Assembly (NCBI RefSeq): GCF_006542665.1
Contig: NZ_AP019735.1
Coordinates: forward strand, 3,237,348-3,301,347
Length of the DNA: 64,000 nt
Direction of reading: 5' to 3'
DNA from: Alistipes communis
Lineage (GTDB): Bacteria > Bacteroidota > Bacteroidia > Bacteroidales > Rikenellaceae
The notes beneath the pieces are model-generated. The model was not told the DNA's origin. It worked only from the letters and a program-made list of their open reading frames with translations, and did no database searches. A program made the position numbers and the translations under genes. This document shows, piece after piece, positions 56,519 through 64,000 of the stretch (the first letter of the stretch is position 1; every line of letters begins with the position of its first letter).

Positions 56519-59014
56519 TCATTCGCTCCCGAACGTGACGACCGTAATGCCCGCGCCGCCGCGGTCGGCATGTTCGTCGGCGACGCCGGCGATGTCCGGC
56601 ACCGTGCGCAGGTAACGGCGGATCTCCTCTTTGAGCGCCCCCGTCCCCTTGCCGTGGAGGATCGTCACCGAACCGACACCCACCATCAGCGCATCGTCGA
56701 TGAAGTTCTGCACGGCCTCGACCGCTTCCGAAGCACGCATCCCCCGCACGTCGATATGATCCTTGAAATTGAGTTTTCGCGCCGCCACGTCGACCGACAC
56801 CACCGTACGCGCCGTCACGGGACGCGTCGCCTCGCGGTATTCACTGTTCGACACCACGCGCAAACGTTTGCGATCGACCGTCGTCAACAACTGGCCGAAG
56901 GCCACCTGCACCTTGTCGCCTTTGAGCGACTGCACCACGCCGGGCGTCTGCTGCCCTTCAAGCACCACCTTCGAGCCGACCTCGATTTCGCGCGGCGGCG
57001 CGACGACGGGCTGCGCGTCGCCCGCCGCAACGGGCTGGCGGCGACGCTCCTCGCGGCGTTCGCGGCGGCGCCGCAACTTCTCCATTTCGCGTTCGATGCG
57101 GGCCGCCTTCTCCGTGTCGACGGCATCCGCCTGCTCGACCCGCTCCTTGAAGGCGTCGAGATCGCGCCGGATGAACCGCGTCATTTCACGCTCGGCCTGC
57201 GCCTCGCGGATCTCCTTGATCGTCTGCTCGATGCGACGGTTGGCCTCAGCCATTAACTCCCGCGCTTCGGCCTTGGCCGCACGCAGAATCTCGCTCCGCT
57301 CCTGACGGATACGCGCCAGTTGCGCGGCATAGCTCTGTTCCAGCTCCTCGATCTTGCGGTCGGTCAGGCGGATGCGGTCGCGCTTCTGCTCCCAGTAGCG
57401 TTTGTCGCGGGCGATCTCGCGCAGCTGCCGTTCGAGGTTGATATGATCCGAACCCGCCTTGTCGCTCGCCGCACGGATGATCTCCTCCGGAAGGCCGATC
57501 TTGCGGGCGATCTCCACGGCGAACGAACTGCCGGGCTTGCCGATTTCGAGTTTGAACAGCGGACGGATCCGCTGCACGTCGAAGAGCATCGCGCCGTTGG
57601 CGACCCCTTCGGCGTTCGAGGCGAAATATTTGATGTTGGCGTAGTGCGTCGTCACGACCCCGTAACAGCCGCGTTCGAGCAGCCGTTCGAGAATCGCCTC
57701 GGCGATGGCGCCGCCGATCGTCGGCTCGGTACCCGAACCGAACTCGTCGATGAGCACCAGCGTGCGGTCGGAGGCGCCGGCCAGCATGTTTTTCATGTTG
57801 CGCAGGTGCGACGAATAGGTCGACAGGTCGTCGTCGATCGACTGTTCGTCGCCGATGTCGATGAAGATCGACCGGAAGACGGGCAGCTCCGAGACCTCCG
57901 ATGCCGGAACGGGATAGCCGCACTGGAACAGGTACTGCATGAGTCCCGTCGTTTTCAGGCAGACCGACTTGCCGCCCGCGTTGGGGCCCGAAATCACGAG
58001 GATATGTTTGCGGCGGTCCAGCGCAAGATCGAGCGGCACGACCTCGCGGCCCTGCGCCCGCAGCGTCTGCTGCAACAGCGGATGGCGCGCCGTGCGCAGT
58101 TCCAGCCGGTCGTCCGTCGAAAGGATCGGCTTGCCGGCGTCGTTGGCAAGCGCCCAGCGCGCCTTGGCGCGAATCATGTCGACAGACGAAAGGTAGTCGC
58201 CCGCATCGGCGATCGCCTCCGCATCGGGACGGATCGACTCGGTGAAGGCGCTCAGCACCTTGACTACCTCGCGCCGCTCGGCATACTCCAACTCTTTGAG
58301 CTCGTTGTTGATCTCGACCACCTCGACCGGCTCGACATAGAACGTCCGGCCCGTGGCCGACTCGTCGTGGATGAAACCCTGCAATTTGCGTTTATTGGCC
58401 GCTGCGACGGGAATCACCGACCGCCCGTCACGCACCGACAGCACGGCGTCGGCATCGACGATACCGGCTTGCTTGGCGCGCTGCAACACCTGCTGCAACC
58501 GCTTGGCGGCCTGCCCCTCGCGTTCGCGGATGGCGCGGCGCACCTGCTGCAATTCGGGCGAAGCGCTGTCCTTCACCTCGCCGCGGTCGTCGAGAATAGC
58601 GTCGATCGCCCGCACGATTTCGGGAAAGAGCGTCACGCGGCGGCTCAACTCCCAAAGGCGCGGATAGCGTGCCCCGCCCCGCCCCAGGATGAACTCCGCG
58701 ATCGCCCCGACGGTAACGAGCGCCTTGCGCAGCTGATCCGCTTCGGCAGCGAGCAGATAACTCCCTTCGACCCGGATTTTAGCCACCAGCGGCGCAGGAT
58801 CGGGATAGTCGCCGTCGGGAAAGTCGCGTTCGAGCATCAGCAGCGAACGCATTTCGTTCATCAGCGACAGGCGGCGTTCGATCTCATCGGCCGAGGTCGA
58901 AAAACCCTCCTCCGCCAGCTTCGCTTTCGCCGAAGGGGTGGAACAGAGCGCCGTCACCTGCTCGCGGATGCGGTCGAAACCTATTTTCTCTTCGAAATTC
59001 GCAGGATAAATCAT
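56519..59014 (-). CDS. mutS2: Endonuclease MutS2
   Basis: The 831-residue protein has the MutS core and ATPase (ISGPNAGGKSVCLKT with Lys349, LVLIDEFGSGTEPTIGGAI) but no mismatch-recognition domain. A coiled-coil rich in Arg, Glu and Gln follows (about 500-640), then a KOW-like segment and a C-terminal Smr domain (DVRGMRASEAVEAV, ILHGKGTGALKEEIRRYL). MutS2 acts on recombination intermediates or on collided ribosomes, depending on species. Confidence 0.96.
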   Translation of the reverse strand: MIYPANFEEKIGFDRIREQVTALCSTPSAKAKLAEEGFSTSADEIERRLSLMNEMRSLLMLERDFPDGDYPDPAPLVAKIRVEGSYLLAAEADQLRKALVTVGAIAEFILGRGGARYPRLWELSRRVTLFPEIVRAIDAILDDRGEVKDSASPELQQVRRAIREREGQAAKRLQQVLQRAKQAGIVDADAVLSVRDGRSVIPVAAANKRKLQGFIHDESATGRTFYVEPVEVVEINNELKELEYAERREVVKVLSAFTESIRPDAEAIADAGDYLSSVDMIRAKARWALANDAGKPILSTDDRLELRTARHPLLQQTLRAQGREVVPLDLALDRRKHILVISGPNAGGKSVCLKTTGLMQYLFQCGYPVPASEVSELPVFRSIFIDIGDEQSIDDDLSTYSSHLRNMKNMLAGASDRTLVLIDEFGSGTEPTIGGAIAEAILERLLERGCYGVVTTHYANIKYFASNAEGVANGAMLFDVQRIRPLFKLEIGKPGSSFAVEIARKIGLPEEIIRAASDKAGSDHINLERQLREIARDKRYWEQKRDRIRLTDRKIEELEQSYAAQLARIRQERSEILRAAKAEARELMAEANRRIEQTIKEIREAQAEREMTRFIRRDLDAFKERVEQADAVDTEKAARIEREMEKLRRRRERREERRRQPVAAGDAQPVVAPPREIEVGSKVVLEGQQTPGVVQSLKGDKVQVAFGQLLTTVDRKRLRVVSNSEYREATRPVTARTVVSVDVAARKLNFKDHIDVRGMRASEAVEAVQNFIDDALMVGVGSVTILHGKGTGALKEEIRRYLRTVPDIAGVADEHADRGGAGITVVTFGSE

Positions 59015-59047
59015 CGTCCGATAGCCTCTTGTAACGACAGCACCGCG

Positions 59048-60043
59048 CTATCGGGCCGCCGGCAGCGAGTCGCCCGCCGAGATCGCCGCCTCTTTCGTTT
59101 TCACCTTCTCGCCCTTGTCCTTGCGACCGAAGAGCGAGAAATGAACATACCGTTTGGGGTGAGCCTTCAAATCTTCGAGCAACGCCGCCAGATTGGCGCT
59201 CGCCGTCTCCAACGACTCGTAGAGCCGCGGATCGTTCATCAATCGGCCCACCGTGCCTTTCCCCTCGTTGATGCGGGCCACGGTCCGATTCAATTCGCCC
59301 AGCGTCGTGCGCAGGCCGAGCGACAGCGAATCGATGTCGGCCTCGGTCAGCTGCTGCGAGAACCGGTCCAGATTGGCGATCATCGACGAGAAGCGCTCGG
59401 AGTTCTCGCCCAGCGCGGTCGAAAACTTGCCGATGTTGTCGATCGCCGTCCGCAAACTGCCCTTTTCGGCCGCCAGCACGGCGTCCATATTGCCCGAAAT
59501 CGAGTTCAGGTGCGTCAGCGTCCCGTCGATATTTCCCTTGTTGTCTTTCAGCACGGCGTTGACGCTTTCGAGCGTGACCGACAGGTTGTCCATCACCCGC
59601 GTCAGACGCTCCTTCACGTCGGCCAGTTCGGTTCCGGCCGCCGCCAGCATGTCGCGCGTCTCGGCCGCCACGAGCGTGTCGCCCTTCGACAACAGCTGCG
59701 GGCTGTCGCCCATCTCGATGGCGATCGCCTTGCCGCCCATGAAACCGTCGCTGTAAATACGCGCCTTGGAGTCGCGCGGAATCCGGAAGGAGCGCCGCAC
59801 GGTGAGCTGCAACACGACGTCGCGGCTCACCGAAGGATCGAAGCCGATCGCGGTGACCGTCCCGACCTTCACGCCCTGAATGGTGACGGGCGTGGCGGTC
59901 TGAATCCCGCTGATCTCCGGATAAGCCACATAATAGGGAATGTTGCGGCTGAAAATATCGATGCCGCTCAGAAAGCGGATGCCGCCCCACAGGCAGCCCA
60001 GCATGACGACGGCGAACACGCCTATCTTTACCTCTCGTCTCAT
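59048..60043 (-). CDS. MCE (MlaD-like) lipid transport protein
   Basis: The 331-residue protein has one N-terminal membrane anchor (about residues 7-24), an MCE domain (NIPYYVAYPEISGIQTATPVTIQGVKVGTV, IPRDSKARIYSDGFMGGKAIAIEMG), and a long helical C-terminal region. MlaD-type rings shuttle phospholipids between membranes. No mlaE or mlaF permease genes sit beside it, so partners must be elsewhere. It lies 12 bases after the amidase gene. Confidence 0.92.
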   Translation of the reverse strand: MRREVKIGVFAVVMLGCLWGGIRFLSGIDIFSRNIPYYVAYPEISGIQTATPVTIQGVKVGTVTAIGFDPSVSRDVVLQLTVRRSFRIPRDSKARIYSDGFMGGKAIAIEMGDSPQLLSKGDTLVAAETRDMLAAAGTELADVKERLTRVMDNLSVTLESVNAVLKDNKGNIDGTLTHLNSISGNMDAVLAAEKGSLRTAIDNIGKFSTALGENSERFSSMIANLDRFSQQLTEADIDSLSLGLRTTLGELNRTVARINEGKGTVGRLMNDPRLYESLETASANLAALLEDLKAHPKRYVHFSLFGRKDKGEKVKTKEAAISAGDSLPAAR

Positions 60044-60055
60044 AATTCGGAATGT

Positions 60056-61189
60056 TTATCGGGCGATCGCATCGCCTTCGTAACGCACGATGTAAGCGTC
60101 GCCGAAGCTCTTCTTCACCTGCGACAGCGCACGCTTGGCTTCGGCCTGCGTCGCGTAACGACCCACACAATACTTATAACGGTAGCGGCCCGCGGAACGC
60201 AGCTCGATCACCTTGTTCTTGTAGCTCTTGAATTGCCAGTCATTGGATTTCAGACGCTTGGTGCTGGCAAGAATCTGAATCGTATAGCCGCTCGACGGCT
60301 TCTTCGCAGCAGCGGCCTTCGCAGGCTGCGGAGCGGGTTCGGACACAACGGGCGCCGGTTCGACCGGCGCCTGCGTCGTGGCGTCGTCGCACTCTTCGAC
60401 CAATTGCATTCCCCGTACGAAATTCACATAGTCCTTCACGGCGTTGAACAGCGAACGGGCGATCTCGTTCTGCCCCTTCTCGGAACACATGTAGCGCAGT
60501 TCTTCGGGATTGGACATGAAACCGATTTCGGTCAGCACACCCGGCATGTTGGTCGCATAGAGTACTTTGAGCAGTTGGGGTTTGGTCTTGCGCACGTACC
60601 GCCCCGCCTGCTTGTAGTTCTTCTCCAACAGCCGCGCCATCGCCTCGCTGTACTCGCCGTAGGTAAAACGCAGATTGGAGATATAGGCCCGCACGATCGC
60701 CGCCGTGCGCTGGTCGCTCATGTCGATGAACTCCTCCTTGTTGTTGGCGAAGAGCACCTCGTCGTTGATGCGCTGTTCGAGCGGGCTTTCGCCCATGATG
60801 AGCGTCTCGACGCCCCGCGCCGCCGCGGTGGGCGCCGCGTTGGTGTGGATCGAAAAGAACAGGTCGCCCTCGGCCTTGTTGGCGATGTCGGCCCGCGCCT
60901 GCAAATCCTTGGTCAGCGACTCGGAAAACTGCTTGTCGGTCTTGCGGGTGTAGACCACCTTCACTTCGGGAAGTTCCCGCTCGATGAGCGCGCCCAGTTT
61001 GAGCGCCACTTTCAGGTTGAGATCCTTCTCGTAGATTCCGCGATAGTGCGCTCCGGGAAATTTCGGCCCGCCGTGGCCCGCATCGATGACGATAACCCGT
61101 ACCCCGCGCGCAATATTTTCCGCTCCGGCTCCGTTCGCACTCAGTGCGAAGCATACGCAAAGCGATATGATGAAAACCAGACGCCGCAT
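60056..61189 (-). CDS. N-acetylmuramoyl-L-alanine amidase with SPOR domain
   Basis: The 377-residue exported enzyme cleaves the amide bond between MurNAc and the stem peptide. A signal peptide precedes the Amidase_3 domain with zinc ligands in VIDAGHGG (His39), YEKDLNL (Glu54) and SIHTNAAP, and a catalytic Glu in LTEIGFMSNPEE. A proline and alanine-rich linker leads to a C-terminal SPOR domain (GYTIQILAST to YIVRYEG), which targets denuded septal glycans. A division role is likely. Confidence 0.95.
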   Translation of the reverse strand: MRRLVFIISLCVCFALSANGAGAENIARGVRVIVIDAGHGGPKFPGAHYRGIYEKDLNLKVALKLGALIERELPEVKVVYTRKTDKQFSESLTKDLQARADIANKAEGDLFFSIHTNAAPTAAARGVETLIMGESPLEQRINDEVLFANNKEEFIDMSDQRTAAIVRAYISNLRFTYGEYSEAMARLLEKNYKQAGRYVRKTKPQLLKVLYATNMPGVLTEIGFMSNPEELRYMCSEKGQNEIARSLFNAVKDYVNFVRGMQLVEECDDATTQAPVEPAPVVSEPAPQPAKAAAAKKPSSGYTIQILASTKRLKSNDWQFKSYKNKVIELRSAGRYRYKYCVGRYATQAEAKRALSQVKKSFGDAYIVRYEGDAIAR

Positions 61190-61232
61190 GGCAAAAGTGG
61201 GATTAACTATGGTGTTTCTCTAATTTTTTACC

Positions 61233-61240
61233 TATCTTTG
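61233..61240 (+). promoter_or_regulatory. Candidate -7 box TATCTTTG for the LptD-like gene
   Basis: Exact match; an ATG 5 bases beyond it (61245) is in frame, but the ATG at 61314 gives a normal leader and signal peptide. Confidence 0.6.
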
Positions 61241-61313
61241 TCGGATGCAAAATCGGCCTCAGACAATCACGAAGGCCCGATTCCGGCGGTTTTGCCGACT
61301 CGTCGGCAAAGGT

Positions 61314-64000
61314 ATGAATTTTTTTGGAATTTTGAAGCGATTTTCATTAAAATATCTCGCTGCGGCGTTCGTCGTCGTTCTCTTCACGGAGATGGTTTTC
61401 GGCTTTGCCCCCCACGCCGCGATACAACGTCCCGCAGAGACGGACGTCGCCGTTGCCGACAGCGGATCGACCGACAACGACCGCAGGGCGCAGCGCCTCT
61501 CGCGGCGCGAACGCCGCCGCATGAAGCAGGCCGCCGAAGCCCAGGAGCCGCCCGTCGTCTCCGATACGCTCGTGTTGCAGGCGGATTCGCTCCTGCCGCC
61601 CGACTCGCTGCGGGTGCCGTCCGATTCGCTCCAACGCGACACCACGCGCCGCAAAAAGGAGGGCGGAGCCTTCCTCGAAGACATCATGAACGGCAAGAAC
61701 ACCGACTCGCTGGTCTACGACATCCGCAACAAGATGGTCTACATCTACAACGAGGGCGACATCAACTACCAGGACATGAACCTCAAAGCCGACTTCATGC
61801 GCGTCAACATGGACACCCGGGAGATTTACGCCTACGGGAAGCCCGACACGCTGGAAGGGCAGCCCACGGTCACCCGCCCCGAATTCACCGAAGGTTCGGC
61901 CTCGCCCTACAAGATGGACACCATCACCTACAATTTCAAGTCGGGCAAGGCCAAGATCAAGGGCGTGGCGACGCAGGAGGGCGACGGATGGCTCATCGGC
62001 GGCAGCGTGAAGAAGATGCCCGACAACAACATCAACATCCAGGGCGGCAAATACACCACCTGCGACCAAACGGATCACCCCCACTTCTATCTGGCCATGA
62101 CCAAGGCGAAGGTGATTCCGGGCAAGAAGGTGGTCACCGGCCCCGCCTACCTGGTCATGGAGGACGTACCGATCTATTTCCTCGGTATTCCGGAGGGCTT
62201 CTTCCCGATCAGTTCGGGCCCCAAGTCGGGATTCCTGATGCCGACCTACGGCGAGGACGGCCAGCGCGGCTTCTTCTTCCGCGATTTCGGTTACTACTTC
62301 ACCCTCAGCCAACACATGGACCTCGCCCTCACGGCGGGCATCTACACGCTCGGATCGTGGGAGGGAGCCGCCGCATCGCGCTACATCAAACGCTACAAGT
62401 ACACGGGCAACCTCAACGCCCAGTTCTCGAGCATCCGCACCGGCGAGAAGGGCGAACCCGACTTCCTCAAACAGAACACCTTCCGCCTGCAATGGACGCA
62501 CTCGCAGGATCCGAAGGCCAACCCGGGCTCCACCTTCTCCGCATCGGTCAACTTCGCCACGAGCGGTTACTCCAAATACGCGGCCACGACGCTCAACGAC
62601 ATTCTCCAGACGCAGACCAACTCGACGATCTCCTACTCGAAGAACTGGGCGGGAACCCCTTTCTCGCTCTCGATGAACATGGCCGTGTCGCAGAACTCGC
62701 AGAACTCCACGATCTCGATGACGCTGCCCAACATCGTCTTCAACGTCTCGCGCTTCTACCCCTTCAAACGGCGCGAGGCGCAGGGCAAGGCACGGTGGTA
62801 CGAGAAGATTTCGATGCAGTATACGGGCAAGATGACCAACACCGTCTCCACGACCGAGTCGGAGGTCTTCACCAAACAGACGCTCGAAAACATGCGCAAC
62901 GGCATCGAGCACTCGATACCCGTCACGGCCTCGTTCAACCTCTTCAACTACATCAACGTCTCGCCGTCGTTCAACTATACCGAGAAGTGGTATTTCAAGA
63001 AGCAGGAGCGCGAATGGAGTCCCGTGACCAACGAAGTGCGCTACCTCGATCCCGAATACGGATTCTATCGGCTCTACAACTACACCACCTCGGTGAGCGC
63101 CTCGACGACGCTCTACGGCATGTATCAGTTCAAGAAAAAGACCAGCAAGATACAGGCGATCCGGCACACGCTCACCCCGTCGTTCGGCTTTTCGTACGCC
63201 CCCGACTTCTCGGATCAGAAATACGGCTACTACAAAACCGTACAGACCGATTCCACCGGCAAGTTCCAGGTCTATTCGCCCTTCGCCGACAATGCCTACG
63301 GCGTTCCCAGTTCGGGCCGCAGCATGTCGATGAACTTCTCGCTGTCGCAGACGCTCGAGATGAAGGTGCTCTCCAAGCGCGACACGTCGGGCATCAAGAA
63401 GATCAAGCTGATCGACAACCTGTCGGTCAGCGCCTCGTACAACTTCCTGGCCGACTCGATGAAGCTCTCGACCATTCCCATCCAGTTCCGCACGACGGTC
63501 TTCGGCACGAACTTCGGCATCCAGCTCAACGCCACGCTCGACCCGTACAGGGTCACCCCCGAAGGACGGCGCATCGACAAACTCTTCTTTCCGGGACGTA
63601 TCGTTTCGACGGGCTGGTCGTTCGGTTATACCTTCAAATCGCGGCAGGATAACTCCACGCCCGCGATCAACGACATCAACAGCGTCCCGCCCGAATACGC
63701 CAACCCCTTCTACGACCCCTACGGCATCCTCGACCCTGTGCTGCGAAGGCAGTACATGGCGCAGTCGTACTACGACTTCTCGCTGCCGTGGAACCTCGGC
63801 TTCAACTACACGGTCTCCTACTCGATCAACTACGTCAACAACGGTACGACGGGCTACCGCAAGAACATCACGCAGAACATCGGGTTCAACGGCAGCGTCA
63901 ACCTCACGCCCAAGATGGGCATCACGTTCCAGGGCGGTTACGACATCAAGGAGAACAAGCTGACCACCTCGTCGGTCAGCATCTCGCGCGACCTCCACTG
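61314..64000 (+). CDS. LptD/OstA-like outer-membrane LPS assembly protein (partial, 3' end outside window)
   Basis: The frame is open from 61314 to the window edge, giving at least 895 residues. A signal-like N-terminus (FSLKYLAAAFVVVLFTEMVFG) is followed by a charged, Ser and Pro-rich linker, an OstA-type beta-jellyroll (VYDIRNKMVYIYNEGDINYQDMNLKADFM, GGKYTTCDQTDHPHFYLAM), and a large beta-barrel with IYFLGIPEGFFPISSGPKSGFLMPTYGE. It probably inserts LPS into the outer membrane. An in-frame ATG at 61245 would extend it by 23 residues. It is divergent from the amidase gene. Confidence 0.9.
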   Translation, partial: MNFFGILKRFSLKYLAAAFVVVLFTEMVFGFAPHAAIQRPAETDVAVADSGSTDNDRRAQRLSRRERRRMKQAAEAQEPPVVSDTLVLQADSLLPPDSLRVPSDSLQRDTTRRKKEGGAFLEDIMNGKNTDSLVYDIRNKMVYIYNEGDINYQDMNLKADFMRVNMDTREIYAYGKPDTLEGQPTVTRPEFTEGSASPYKMDTITYNFKSGKAKIKGVATQEGDGWLIGGSVKKMPDNNINIQGGKYTTCDQTDHPHFYLAMTKAKVIPGKKVVTGPAYLVMEDVPIYFLGIPEGFFPISSGPKSGFLMPTYGEDGQRGFFFRDFGYYFTLSQHMDLALTAGIYTLGSWEGAAASRYIKRYKYTGNLNAQFSSIRTGEKGEPDFLKQNTFRLQWTHSQDPKANPGSTFSASVNFATSGYSKYAATTLNDILQTQTNSTISYSKNWAGTPFSLSMNMAVSQNSQNSTISMTLPNIVFNVSRFYPFKRREAQGKARWYEKISMQYTGKMTNTVSTTESEVFTKQTLENMRNGIEHSIPVTASFNLFNYINVSPSFNYTEKWYFKKQEREWSPVTNEVRYLDPEYGFYRLYNYTTSVSASTTLYGMYQFKKKTSKIQAIRHTLTPSFGFSYAPDFSDQKYGYYKTVQTDSTGKFQVYSPFADNAYGVPSSGRSMSMNFSLSQTLEMKVLSKRDTSGIKKIKLIDNLSVSASYNFLADSMKLSTIPIQFRTTVFGTNFGIQLNATLDPYRVTPEGRRIDKLFFPGRIVSTGWSFGYTFKSRQDNSTPAINDINSVPPEYANPFYDPYGILDPVLRRQYMAQSYYDFSLPWNLGFNYTVSYSINYVNNGTTGYRKNITQNIGFNGSVNLTPKMGITFQGGYDIKENKLTTSSVSISRDLH

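Noticed and set aside
57320..63652. A 2110-residue open frame on the + strand opposite mutS2, mlaD and the amidase gene
   Set aside because: It is a shadow of high-GC codon usage: low-complexity Arg, His and Asp-rich sequence with no motif, opposite three clear genes and running out of frame into the LptD-like gene.

Overview
The window reads as a chromosomal segment of a GC-rich member of the Bacteroidota, most likely order Bacteroidales and close to Alistipes (Rikenellaceae). The evidence is the repeated Bacteroidota-type -7 box TAnnTTTG upstream of genes on both strands, the near absence of Shine-Dalgarno sites, and families largely confined to or typical of this phylum: a NigD-like lipoprotein, GSCFA, DUF2851, DUF4886, a MurF-Alr fusion, an OstA/LptD-type protein and a subclass A2 beta-lactamase. 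The genus is an inference. No rRNA, tRNA, CRISPR array, integrase, transposase or phage gene was seen, and most of the window is housekeeping core genome.

Layout. 1-4.5 kb (+): NigD-like lipoprotein, ruvB, a frameshifted lipoprotein/beta-barrel gene, a short malic enzyme. 4.5-6.5 kb (-): aroB followed by a class A beta-lactamase, divergent from typA. 6.5-9.9 kb: typA with a small membrane protein, a DUF454 protein (-), and rpiB behind a hairpin/promoter repeat array. 10-16.5 kb: ispE (-), then a six-gene (+) run GSCFA, PafA-like phosphatase relative, sufE, sufT-like, DUF2851, ferredoxin-nitroreductase. 16.8-21.4 kb (+): secA, dCMP deaminase, SDR. 21.6-24 kb (-): lpxK-pnp-ssb. 24.2-26 kb (-): a DUF4886 lipoprotein in a more AT-rich patch. 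26.2-29.1 kb (+): overlapping M23 peptidase, PNPOx-like, ispD, PH-like genes. 29.2-31.7 kb: alkaline phosphatase (-), ung (+), a second repeat array and a small membrane protein. 31.8-38.3 kb (-): tetR-tolC-adaptor-RND pump-PII-like efflux operon. 38.9-42.7 kb (-): HD hydrolase, two DUF805 paralogues, a POT peptide transporter. 43.1-45.7 kb (+): a small unknown gene and glgB. 45.7-61.2 kb (-): DUF5131, YhcH-like, EEP nuclease, rhomboid, mutL, an unknown, dnaJ, grpE, SAM methyltransferase, murF-alr, mutS2, MCE protein, amidase. 61.3 kb to the end (+): an LptD-like gene cut by the window edge.

Functionally the segment is rich in envelope biogenesis (LpxK, MurF-Alr, amidase, M23, MCE, LptD-like, SecA), isoprenoid synthesis (IspD, IspE), DNA repair (RuvB, Ung, MutL, MutS2, Ssb), chaperones (GrpE, DnaJ) and Fe-S assembly (SufE, SufT-like). 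I found no large undescribed multi-gene system. The most unusual sequence signals are two arrays of diverged repeats whose hairpins keep their shape through paired base changes and which end in promoter boxes, a PafA-like protein that has lost most metal ligands, a MutL lacking endonuclease motifs, a frameshifted surface lipoprotein, and genes whose -7 box abuts the start codon.
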